Origin: Eretmocerus hayati
Lineage: Eukaryota; Arthropoda; Insecta; Hymenoptera; Aphelinidae
NCBI GenBank assembly: GCA_029851415.1
Contig: CM056741.1
Location: 62,114,282-62,178,281 of the forward strand
Direction of reading: 5' to 3'
Length of the DNA stretch: 64,000 nt
Part shown: piece by piece, positions 33,360 to 45,600 of the stretch
Numbering within the stretch: the first letter of the stretch is position 1
Layout: the number at the start of each line of letters is the position of its first letter
Notes under the pieces: generated by a model
What the model was told of the DNA's origin: nothing
The model's database searches: none
Seen by the model: the letters and a program-made list of their open reading frames with translations, nothing else
Made by a program: the position numbers and the translations under genes

Positions 33360-34303
33360 TAAGGTAAGTGTTCCCAACTTGCCCCCATTAAGCCATTTTC
33401 TTAATAACTTTGGCCCATCTCCATATTTTCCAACATACCTTAGCTCATTTTAAAGCTTGTCTTAAAACCTTCAAGACCAGTTAAGGTACATTTAATTTGA
33501 ATCAACTGGAGCCAAACTGTTTTAATTCTCCCAAAAGGTGATTTTTGAGAGTTTACAAAAGTGTGTACCCAACTTGCCCCCATTAAGCCTTTTTCTTAAT
33601 AACTTTGGTTTATTCCAACGATTCCCAACGTGCTTCAACTCATTTTGAAGCTTGTTGAAAAACCTTAAAAATGCACTAAACTACGTCCAAATTGGATCAA
33701 TTGGAGCCAAACTGTCTCAATTCTTCCGAAATAAACGATAAAAATCGGCGATAAAGTGTTTTTATCGCTGTGCATGCACATTTCGAGCTTTTCGTTGGCT
33801 CGAAACAATATTTCTGACCTATTTTGACGTGATAAATGTGTTTTGAGTGGTAAAAAAAGTCGTTCTGCACGCCTTTTCGAGATGAACATATGGGGGCATG
33901 TTAGGTACACTCCGATGTTGGCATCCTTGTTTACAAATCGTCTCCGTGTTTTGCACATAAAACAGCTCCATATTCGAATTTTGCAATTTTGAAAAATGGA
34001 TTTTGAAGGTCTTGAAACAAGGAATTGAATGCGCTAAGGTACGGTAAGATTGGTTGAACTCAAAGAATTTGGCACCGATTTTACTGAAGGCGATTCCTTC
34101 AACGCTTTCTTAGCTAAGCAATCACGAAAAATGGAAAAATCACTTTAGATTTTCTGGAGAACGCAGGAATGATTCGGGGTCGACGCAAACTACTTACTTT
34201 CTCATATTTCAACATAACAAATGTAAAAAAAAATTGCCGGGAGGCCAAGGAGTGCCCATCCCCGAGATCGGCATATGTGGGCAAGTTGGGTACACTTACC
34301 TTA
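33360..34303. mobile_element. Foldback MITE, TTTGCCCCC family, copy 2
   Basis: The ends TAAGGTAAGTGTTCCCAACT and AGTTGGGTACACTTACCTTA are inverted. CAACTTGCCCCCATTAAGCC occurs twice in the left arm. It is the same family as 13191-13989 (shared TAAGGTAAGTGT terminus and GCCCCC motif), about 944 bp, non-coding. Confidence 0.75.
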
Positions 34304-35438
34304 GATCTTAACATAAAACATAGAGATAATGAAAAATCATCTGATACCCATTCATTCCTCCTCAGTCGAATTGGAGGAGGAGCAACCACTACTTTGATGC
34401 CATTGAACTCGTTGATTCCACAGCATTGTGATAGGTACTCTCGAATCGATTCCGCAAATTAATTTGTAGCGTGCTACAATCATAACAGTAGATTGGAAAC
34501 TCGACAAAATCCACCAGGTTTTTCACATAACAATTCACGAGGATTTTTTTCTCCCTGAAACAACGATTCATGGTTCCCGAAATTTTTTTCCAGTTTCAAA
34601 GTTCTCATAAAAAAAATGCTTTCATTGATATACCAAATGAAGAAATGTGAAATTCGGCTTGTAAGCACATCAGGTTGAGACTGTAAGGTTGAGCCAGCAG
34701 GGAGTAGACTTGATGAGTTTTGGGATACTACTTTCTGATCCAGGTTTCCGCGGACCACTGGCACAGAACTTCGGGGCCACTAGCGAGTGCAGGTTTGCTC
34801 CAAGCAATAGAACATCAATCAAAAGCTGTATCGGATATTTTCGGTATGATTGGCTAGCAACAAGTGAGAATCTTGTGATTGGCAACTGCCTCGGTCATGA
34901 AGATAGAACGCATTTTTACCGCAGGTGACTGGAGATGGATCTTTTGTGTGGATTAATTCTATGCAGAAAAATAGTGCAGTAACCCAGCATACTACATAAA
35001 AGTAAGCAAAGTCTAGAATGAGTTATTACGGGCCAGTGAAAAAGAATGCCAGCTATCAAACATTCACGGAGTTGAATTTAGCTTTACAACTAACTGAAGA
35101 TACTCTTATCTCTCATATACATGCGCATTCATCTGAATTTCCCACGGTGGTATGATATAGCGGTGTATGATATGCGATCCAGACCGCTGTAACATACGTA
35201 AAGGGCCGTGCAGGACTACGCACATGTATTGAACGATTATTACGCGGGCTGCTTGGCGCGCGCTTTGGGTCGACCGTGGCTGTTCTCCATTGTAAGTAAT
35301 CAGTCTTGGTGGCTGCTACTCATATTTTTCTTTTCACCTGAACACAACAACTGCACGAAGAAGCGTGTGAGTTTCTGATGGGGTCACACATTATCTCGCG
35401 CGATAAAATAGCGTTCTCCACAGTCACCGATCTCATAC
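34304..35438. other. Intergenic, no gene supported
   Basis: Frames on both strands around 34169-34928 have no recognised content. A CG-rich patch at 35200-35320 includes a donor-like ATT|GTAAGT, but no exon could be tied to it. Confidence 0.35.
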
Positions 35439-35575
35439 CTGAATGGATATCGCACTGATCCAGGAAAAATAAATGAGAAATCCTCAATGCTGTTTGTATT
35501 GGGACTAAACATGCGATAAGCGCTCTTATCTTTCGTCCGTGTTATTCTTATGGAAGACCTCCCTACCGCCGCCAT
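35439..35575 (-). CDS. Tentative minus-strand first exon (MAAVGRSS...)
   Basis: On the minus strand an ATG within AATATGGCGGCGG (a YY1-like GCCGCCAT context) opens a frame beginning MAAVGRSSIRITRTKDKS. It reaches the strong donor ATTCAG|GTATGAG (35439/35438) in phase 2 after about 46 codons (ending VRYPFR). The position, about 1.1 kb upstream of and divergent from the secreted EB-domain gene, fits a bidirectional promoter region. No second exon was identified to the left, and the peptide is not recognised, so this remains a candidate. Confidence 0.3.
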
Positions 35576-36471
35576 ATTGGCGCTGCAGTCCCATTTAAAT
35601 TAACACAGAGGTTTACTCCCAATAGGAATCTCAATCTCGACATCTCGACATTGCAAATCGGTACTACGCTCCACCTCGCTCGTCGAGCCTCATTTCGATT
35701 AGACTCAAAATTCACAAATACTGCATCAGACATCTTGCAGCTCAATTTTTGAACTACTTCTAAGGAGGATCAGCTCCAATTGTCAGTCGATATATCTCAA
35801 TCACTATCTAATGTGACAAGGATTCCCCCGTTTCCAGGTTTCGTTGTCATTTTGGGTGGACTTTTCTCGTTTCCGGAGCATGACGTATATTTTGAAGACT
35901 CTGATTCTGTCATCGAGATATTTTTGATTTCCAAGAACAATTTTCCATTTCCTGAGCCTGAAAACATTGGAGTCCAAATGCATAATCTGTCTCACCCATA
36001 TCTATTTTGGTAATACCTCATGAATTGTGAGCTGCACGGTCGGAAAATCAACCCGAGAATCTACTGTACAAGAAAATCGAAAAAACCATCACCCGCACAA
36101 GGAAAATTTTTTCCGACCCCAACGCCATAACTCATCTGTCACGAGTATACGGTCTTCACTTCACGAATACTAAAAGCCAACGAAGCCACAAGCATACAAG
36201 GCATGGAGCCATGCATGACTCTCAAGCAAAACAAAATCAAGAGCCTGTGCACATATGCTAAGGAGAATCGAGCCAAGAAACTCATAGCCGCGGAGCACTG
36301 GCCGCCCCATCGATTTCATCACGCGATCGTAGGAGCTGCTGTGCTCCTTGGAGGGTGGTTATGGGTTGTATCGCCTCGTGCATATGCATACCGGGCACGT
36401 GAAAATCGGGGGAGGAGCAAGGGGGTTGCCATCAGCGTCGTATCGGTGGTGGTAGTGGTGGTAGCGAGGTC

Positions 36472-36506
36472 TTAAAAGCCGCGGTAGCCACTCGATCGCG
36501 CGCAGT
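36472..36506 (+). promoter_or_regulatory. Core promoter of the EB-domain gene
   Basis: TTAAAAG (36473-36479) lies about 30 bp before GCAGTCC (36502-36508), which resembles an insect initiator (TCAGT). The block is GC/CpG-rich and precedes the ATG at 36649 by about 145 bp. The spacing fits a TATA-like box plus Inr. Confidence 0.4.
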
Positions 36507-36648
36507 CCGGCTCACGCGACGACTTGCACCTATTGTTTTACTCTCACCTGCGCATGCAATAATTGCAAAAGCTGTGGCAGTAGCACACTGCACACCTGTG
36601 CGAGCGAGCGATCTAGTGTAACTTAAGAAGATTGAAAAGGACGGCAGG

Positions 36649-39600
36649 ATGAAGTGCCGGGGCAGCCAGTCGCGAATCCTGTTCGCGGGCCTGCTTCTGG
36701 TGGCCCTTGTAGGGCCCTGTTATCCCCTAGCGCTCACAACCTTTGGAAAATCTAGTCCGCAAAACAACAATAACAACAAGGAGCAGAACAACGATAAACA
36801 GCAACCTGGTGAGTATTCGCTGAATTTCAAGTATCTGTTTGATGCTCAATAATTTGTTGTATGGGGACATGTTTTTTTTTTCACATGTCTGAATATTTTG
36901 TTCAAATGATGATTAACTGTAAAGAGCTAAGATGCATCTGTTGCACTTTCGTGAACTTATGAGGCTACAATTATTCTTACTCCCGCAGCAAATATTTCTC
37001 GGGAAACGAATACGATCCATAGTTTTTCCCTGGATTAAACTATAGGTATTGATGCGAGGGATTTCAAAAAGTGAATTCGGTCTGTGAGTCAGCTTGACCA
37101 ATATTTCGGATAGTTCTAAAGATTTCAGGAATTCGTGGAGAGAATAGTCTGAAATGCAGACGATTCTATAAAAAATTAAATGTGGGTGATTGTATCTCGC
37201 AGAAATATTTCATCAGCATGAATCATGCATTGTATTATGAAACTTGAATTCAAAAAATTGAACAAGTAACCAATTTTCGTCTAACTCGATAAGAGCTTCA
37301 GAAAATATATCACGTCACTGAAAGTCACCAGCGCTTATTCCTTACCCCTGATGCAATCTCGACCAATGAGTGTAAGGGATGCCTTTGTAGGAATTCAAAC
37401 TTTTCTTTTGGAGGCAATAACGAAACACCTCGCAGAACTTTTCCACGGTAAAGTAAATTGACAGCTCGAATTCACATGGAATTCCATCAAAATGCTCACG
37501 AGAAATAACTCAACTTTTTTAGAATTACCATTATTTGGAAACAATTGGGGTACACCTTACTATCTACCTGTTCAATTTGACTATATCTTTCTATTTGACT
37601 TGATAAAATTCGTTGACAGAATGCGAACTGAAGTGTCAGACTCAAACAAAGTTTTTACTTGGAGTGTCGTGCATTAATACCCCGCCAGTAGTAATAGTCG
37701 AGTTTGGGTAGACATGAGCGCGACTGGGGTGAATTTTCCGAAGTGAAAAATCTATTTCTGAGCTTACTGACTCAACTCCAAAGAGTTTGACTGATGATGA
37801 TGTAAATCAACTGGACTTCTTTCGAAATCGAGGAAAACTTGATACGTCGAGTTCCGGGATGAAAACTGTTGATGTGAAGTTTTTTCTCCAGATACTTGAC
37901 ATTAATTCCAGTGAGGGTTCTGGAAAAAGGTATGAGTGCAAGGTATATTCACTAAAGAAAAAATTAATGAATCGTGATAATCTAAACAATCGCATGGTAG
38001 AATCATATCATGATGGATCGCTTATATGGGTTGGAAATTCGTTTACAATGTCGAGTTAATCCATCTCAGGCGGAGTGACAAAGATATTCTTCTCGAAAGA
38101 TTCAAATGGGTGCTATGTGCGACATTCACGATGGAACTGAGATGGTTTGATAGTCAACAAGTTAATTCCATTACATATGCCCAGAATTATGAAACTGGTA
38201 AGGAAGATCCAGAACAGCGCATTTTAGTTCTCTGCGGGGTTTTCCATCTTGTTGCAAGCTAGCCTTCTTTTTCAGCCTCTTTGAGGAAGGTAGAATCGCT
38301 CAAGAAGATATCATGAAGTTGTATCTGAAAACGAATATCCATTATTCCGTAGAGCCAATGAATCAAATTAGGGTGATTGATTGAATCTGACAAATCATCG
38401 ATAACTAATGATAAAATGAACAGTAATTGGCCTTGCAAAATATTGCAATCAGACACTTGATGAAGATAAGCTTGATGAATACTATGCTCCAAAATAATCC
38501 ATCAAATTTGTGATGATGTTGATAGTCGATACAAATTTGAAATTGAGTTGAGCGTATAATTATGAGACTGAATCAAAAACGTCTCCTTCGGGAGGATATC
38601 GTAATCTTTACTGCATTCGCACACCAATATTGCTGAATTTTCTTGAACTTTCGATGAATTTTGAAGATATTGTTAAATTGGCTAGTAACGTCAATCCATC
38701 AGTTCTCTGACAATCAGTACAGTTGTCAATAACCACGATGTTATGGGAATTCATGAAGATATTTTGAGATTCGACAAATGTCGGTATCCAAAATCCTCTT
38801 AAGGCGATACGGTCACCGTGCACCGTGTACGCCGAAAGTTATTCGCACTTTTCTCCGATGTTCTTGCGATTTAGACTAAACGACGAGAAGACGAATACTT
38901 ATTTTCATCTAACTTGAGTTTGTCTTCTCGTTGATTAGCTCAAATCGCAAGAGAATTTGATAAAAGTGGGAATAACTCGAGCGCAGGCGACTCCTAACCT
39001 ATAATATAGGCACATTGCAATTCTCACTCTTATCTGATTTTTTTGCGATTTGAGCTAAACGACGAGAGGACGAACTCAAGTTAGAACATAATTAACCAGG
39101 GTTTGACAAATAACACTAGTTTCGTTATGGTGCGTTATTAACGAAACCCTTGGAGATCTGTTATGATATTCGTTATTCCGTTAAATAATGGGTAGAATTT
39201 CGTTATGTTTTTCGTTACGTTACTAGAATAACGTTAAAATCATAACGATTTGAATTTCGTTTCGATATGAGTTTCGGTATTTTTAACGAAACGTATAACG
39301 AAATTCATGTGGATAACGTTATTCAAAACTAACGAAACTAATAACGAAATTGAGTAACGTAATTCCCAAGACATTTCGTTGATGTTTTTCGTTACGATAA
39401 CATAACGGAATTCTTTTCCGAGTTTCGTTACGTTATTTTTCTCATTATATTCACTGCCGCTCATAAATTCTGAGTGAACGCAATATCACCCTCTCAGAAA
39501 ATGACGGTATCTCGGATTCTATGCGTCGAGGGACAATTTTGAAAAAAGTATCTCCAGATAGTTGGTCATACCCACCAACCTAGTCTATCTCTGGCGCATT

Positions 39601-42600
39601 AGGAATCAGTCATATCCGATCTTCTCTATTTGAGGCTCTCGTGGGGCAAAAGATCGTCTTGATCACTTGGCGAAAGAAAAACAACGAAACAGAATACAAT
39701 TTCCATTCCGTTACGTTACTCGCGGGAGTAACGTAACGAAATCAATTATAATGTGAATAACGTCACTCGAACACCGTAACGAAACTCCAATACTTGAATT
39801 TCGTTTCGTTATTGATAACGTTATTCACATATAACGTTATTCACGTAAGAGCCGAGTTCCGTTACTATAGAATAACGTAACCAATAACAAAACGAAATCC
39901 AAGGATTGGAGTTTCGTTACGTTACTGTATTACGTTAGTGACATCACGTTACGGTATTCGGTTATGTTATCCTAACGTAACGAAATTACCTCTCAATTTC
40001 GTTTTTTGTCATGATAACGTAACATAACGAAATCGATAACGCAATTTTGTTATGTTACTTGTCAAACCCTGTAATTAACACTCGTCTCCTCGACGTTTCG
40101 CCTAAATCGCAAAAGAATTGGATAAAAGTGCGAATAACTTTCAGCGTGCACGCAGAAAGTTATTCACTATTTTCTATGATACTTTCACGATTTGGACTAA
40201 ACGACGAGAAGGCAAATACTTATTATCATCTAACTTGAATTCGTCTACTCACCTTTAAGCGCAAACCGCACGAGAATTCGTAAAAAATGCGAATCTCTTT
40301 ATCGCAGGCACCTCCTAACCTACAATATGCACACACAGTAATTCGCACTTTTATGCAATTGTCTTGGAAATTGGGCTAAATGACGAGGGGACGAATTCGA
40401 GTTAGATGATAATAAGTACTCATCCTCTCGTCGTTTAGCCCAAATCGCATGAGAAGCGGATAAAAGTGCGAATAACTATGGACCCGTTTTAGATGATATC
40501 ATCCAGTCGAAGTTCAAAGAAGACCAATGAGCATAGCGTTAGCACATGTATTTTAACACGTTCGCTGCATCGGTGAAAATTGCAGTACCTACACTGTGTG
40601 CGGCGGGACCCACCGTTGGGCCCCGCGCAATGTTATAATCTATAAGACAAAAATCTGCCGCATACACAGAAAGACGAGTGAACCCATCGATGAGTCCCGC
40701 CACAGCAAACGTGTTAAGAAAGAAGGAACAAGACGAGTTTTTCGAGGTGCTGAATCGATCGAATTCTAAGACTACGATAATAACATTTCAACAAAATTCC
40801 GCATCAACCAATCGATTCAGCACGTCAAGAAACATCTTAAATACTCCCTTGACATTTCTTTGAATTAGAGGAAGGAGGTACAAGTCATTTGTAAGATATG
40901 CTTTTTTTATAAAAATTGGAAATTTGTTATGAAAATATTCTTATCGGAGTCAGAAATCAGAAAATACTTATCGGAGGATGCTCAAGAATCACTGACATCA
41001 TTCTAAGGGTCTTTCAAATCCATCCGCAAAGTTTCCGAAGAATTTACCCAAGCGTTGTAGAGTTTCCGCGTTACATACGAGGTCATGTTATTCCGGTTTC
41101 TTCGTCTGTGACAACGTACTACCTCTTTTCCCCTCCTCGTTGACTCTCTACGAAATATCCATACGAACCAATCGATTCAGCACGTCGAAATACATCTCGA
41201 TCACACCCTTGACTCGTTTTTGAGTCAAAGAAAGAAAGTACAAATCGAAAGTGAGTTATGCTTTGTTTTGCAAAGATTTGAAATGTGGCATGAAACAAAT
41301 TTACAGGTCAAAAAATACTCATCGGGGGATGTTCAAAACTCACTGGCACCATCGTTAGATTGTTGAAAATATATCTATCAAGTTTCAGACAGATTGGTAC
41401 GAGTGTCCGAGATATTCCGTGTCCCGTGTTGTGTGTCTCGCTATTCGAGATGTCCGCCGACTCCAGCGCCAACTTCCACGTATAAAAGTGGTACGAGTGA
41501 TCGGTTTGCGAAGCTCTTATACCCCTAGTATATATAGCATCACCATCGATATAGGTATACTTATGCATTAGGGGTATAAGAGCTTCGAAACACGATCCGC
41601 TAGGTGCGCTACAGTCGGGGGACACCTGGAATACTTCCTTCTCCATCCAAACAAACGTTCTAGCAAAAATTGCGTATCAACCAATCAATTTAGTACTTCA
41701 GAGGATACTCCTGTGAGTGTTTCTCATATTTTCGAAGCAAACCAGAAGAAGTACGGTCGATCTATGAGTAGTTTTTCCTCTAAAAAAATTGTAAGTCCTC
41801 AGGAAAAGAGTCTTAGTGCAGAAAAAACTTGCCGTGAAATACTCAAAACTCATTGGCGTAATCATCAGACTCGTTAGCAGAATTTGTTGAATTTTCAGAG
41901 AGATTGATTCGATTGAGTGACCTGTTCCAATTTCCAAATATTCCGCGTCCCATAGAAAGCAATCCTCTTTGCATACCTGTCTTTCTCATACTCACTCACA
42001 AAGAAGAATATGAGAAGTGTGGAAAATTTGTCCATGGATATTTGAATGCTTACATCGCTATGATGTCATAATAAAATTAGAGTAAGCATATAGACATATT
42101 TCCACCCTAACAAAAAATTACAATGATCTACTGTTTTGAAAACAGATAAGAGGACGAATGAGTTCTTATAATACCACGAGAAAGCATTCTGCTAATGTCT
42201 CCTAGCAGCGTATTTTCAATTAATTTGAATCACGGGTCAATAGAAGCAAAGCGTTTGATTCAAACCAAAAAGTCTCCTTGCTTGGGGACTAACTTTGAAC
42301 GACTGGATTTGAGGGAAATTGTTGGGTGGATAAAATGGAACTATACGTGTCGCACTAATCGATTACATGTGAAATAGTCGATCCATCTCATTTCGGATTT
42401 TGAATAGATGATTTGATCAATCATGGATTGATAGCAATGAGTATTTGTTGCTAAGGGGGACCGAAAATGTTTGTTTGTATAAATTTTTCACTAAATGCAA
42501 GAAGCTAATAGGTACTCATCCCAACGATTATAACCATCACTAATAATTTTTCCAGTGCAAGCATTTGCTACTGCTCGAGATATTGGTCTGAATTCCAGTT

Positions 42601-45600
42601 GGAAGATGTCATGTTGATACAAAACTTGTGCAAGTTGCGGATGAAACTGAACGTGTAAAGAATAATGCAAAACGAGGAAAAATTAGAAAGATTGAGATGA
42701 TTACTGATACTGAAGATTGTGATGGATTGCAAATTTCATCATCCTGTCTCCATTCTGTTTCTCGTTGTAATCATAATTTCTTCCTTGAAGAATTTCCGAG
42801 AGGTTTAAAATTAGTTCTTTGCATGTCTGTAACTCATTTTTCATGACTAATGTCGTACATTACTTGCTGTTCCACGAAATTCCAGTAGAGGGTTAGTTAT
42901 ATGGTCAGCAATATAGTGAGTGGTAGCAAAATCTAAGAAATTTGATGACTTATAGGATTTCCAGATCACCGTTTCTGATTTAGCGCAGCTCATTTCCCAA
43001 AACCAGGAAATATTGGATGTATGGGGGAATCCCAGAGACTTTTGACTTTTGAAGATGCAAGAAACATAAAGAAACGCTTAAAATGCATTGAGAGTTCCTT
43101 CAGGTTTTGGTGTATTTTTGACGAGCTAGAGGCCATATATAGCCTTCACCTCTAAGTGTACTGCTTCAAATCGGTTTGGAGTTGCTGTTTAGCGGAATTT
43201 ATTTGATATTCTGAGGCTTATCCGGATGAAACTCAAGTATTTTCAGACAGCTTTTTACACCTTAGCAGAAAATATACCACAAATGACACTGATTCTTCCC
43301 GCTCTAACGCGATTTCTTGACTCTCCCGTTGATGTACATGGATATGCAATAGGTTGTTTTCTCCGTCAACGCGTAAATGACATAATAGATTTGTCCTAGA
43401 ATTCCTTTGAAAAGCGCTAAAAAGTGTATGAGCTTAAGAACAGGAGTAATGATTTTACATCGGAATGGAGTGACAGACCGTCCCTGGCGTGTCACGGCTG
43501 AGTACATCGATGTACATCTTACCCTGGAAGGAAAATGACAACTTCAGGTGATTAGAAATATACTTGAAGACTTACAGTATCTGCTGTGGTACGCTAAAAT
43601 CCTGAGAGCTTAACGAATTTTGAGCGTTGGTCCGAGTGACACGTCATGTGTCGATTTTCGGGCGTGTTCTTGCAAACAATCGGCTCTAGTATCTGTCCAC
43701 ATCCACCAATCGACTCCAATTTCGATGTCCATTCGCAGGACATCCGAACAAAGTAAATGTGACTGACTAGGCCTCATTAAAGATCGCACAGTCCAAATGA
43801 TCAAGAAGTGACAGCAAAAGTGAAATGTTTTTAGGATTTCTTCATATATTCATAGACAAAATGGAAAACGGTTTTCGTTCGCAAGATATCTCTTAAGAAT
43901 AGGAGGTTGACTATCGAGTCGTGCCACATGTAGCAAATAATGTAGATCAATGAATCAAAATTTCACGACCGCATGGACCAACCAATGCCTTTACTTCATT
44001 CTCTTCATCCATTCATGGAAAAAAACTTGGCATTAGAGAATTTTGATTCAAAAAATTTACAATATTCTGATTCCAGAATTTTCGCATATTTTGTCACCAT
44101 GGTCATTTGTCTGAAATACCTTTCTTATTACGGACCACTTGGAATGTGTCTCCGAATTATTAAGTGATTGGGGAATATATCGATTGGGAATCTCAAAATA
44201 GAGGTGAAATTCAATTCATGAGTGTTTCATTAAATGAAATATTTTCCTTTGAAAAAAAATAGTGAAGCATTTACGTCAAAAAAAGCATTTCAAACTTCAT
44301 CCATGTGGTACTGTACATACATAACTACATCGAACTGTCGAGTAGCTATTTTTCAACAACGCTTGCTCTCGTATCACAATGAAGAAATCTCTCGTCACGA
44401 ATGTCAAGGTCTATTGCGAGCCTTCTAAAATGTGTGGACGTATGCAAATTATTCTCGTGCAATATGTGACAAAAAAATAAGGGAGAGAATAAATTCCTCC
44501 GTTATTCGGATAGCCTTACTGACCGAGTAATAACCGCTTCCAAACGGTCTAGTAGTAAAACTTGAGAGTCATTGAGAACAGCGAGTTCCTTAAAAACAGG
44601 TAATTTTAGACACCGGACAAAATGGTTCTAAATCTTATTATGACTCATACTTAGAGGCAACTCTGCTTGTATGTGGAAGTATGTTATTATGAAAATTAAT
44701 GTATTTGAAGTACAGAGTAACTATGTTTCTGTTTCCACAAGATGGAAGGATTCTCAAAGATCTTGAAAGATATCTCCTTATCTACGAAACCAACTTCGGG
44801 GCTCACTACTTCATGAAAAACTTTTATCATATATTATGTATATATATTAAACATACTTTCTCTCCTAAGCACTGGCAATATCGTTTCCATTTCGATGATC
44901 ATATCTCATATTAATTGAGGGAGTAAATTCATTTTCCTAACACACTTGGTAAACATCACAAATTCAAATAAGAAGGGAGGATAAATGGTTGTGAGATTTT
45001 TTAATAAAGTCCATCAGGATTTCCACTATTCGAAGTTTAATCATTTCTTTCCGAGAGATATAGATATATTTGAAAATTTTCAGGGACCCAAACGACACTA
45101 CGAGAATGCATCTCAGACTCAGAATGTACTGGTATCAAAGACGCAACGTGCTTGGAAGATATATTTGGAATAGGAGGTGGAGATCAGAAGAAGCGATGTC
45201 TGTGTGGCGATTACAAAGGACCTGCGAATGGACGTTGCTCTAATGAATCTAAAAGTGAGTGAAACTTCATTGTCAACAATTTTTTTCTTTTCAAACGATA
45301 TTGTGGTATAAGTGTATACATATGTATATCTCATTCGAAAACTGACCACCTGGTAACTTATTGGAATCCTCTTTAGAGTCCAATTCATGAGAACATTCGG
45401 ACAGTGTGATTATCTTCATCTCTGCAATAGTACCCTAGGTTCACGCAAATTTTCGACTTTGAATGATGAACGATTTGGCTTTGAAGCTGAGAGGATGGTT
45501 GAGCACCCATCAGAATTTGAAGAGGGAAAATACAGAAAAAAAGCGAAATCTCGTGCTAATTTCATAAAACCCTGAATCAGAGATGGCAATTTTCCAAAGA

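Noticed and set aside
36203..36475. Plus-strand 90-codon frame with a hydrophobic segment upstream of the EB gene
   Set aside because: Coincides with the CpG-rich promoter and a GGTGGTA simple repeat; runs into the core promoter.
37787..38262. Two frames that may be one decayed gene in the EB-gene intron
   Set aside because: No motif supports a transposase or other identity, and they are not phase-compatible with the host gene.
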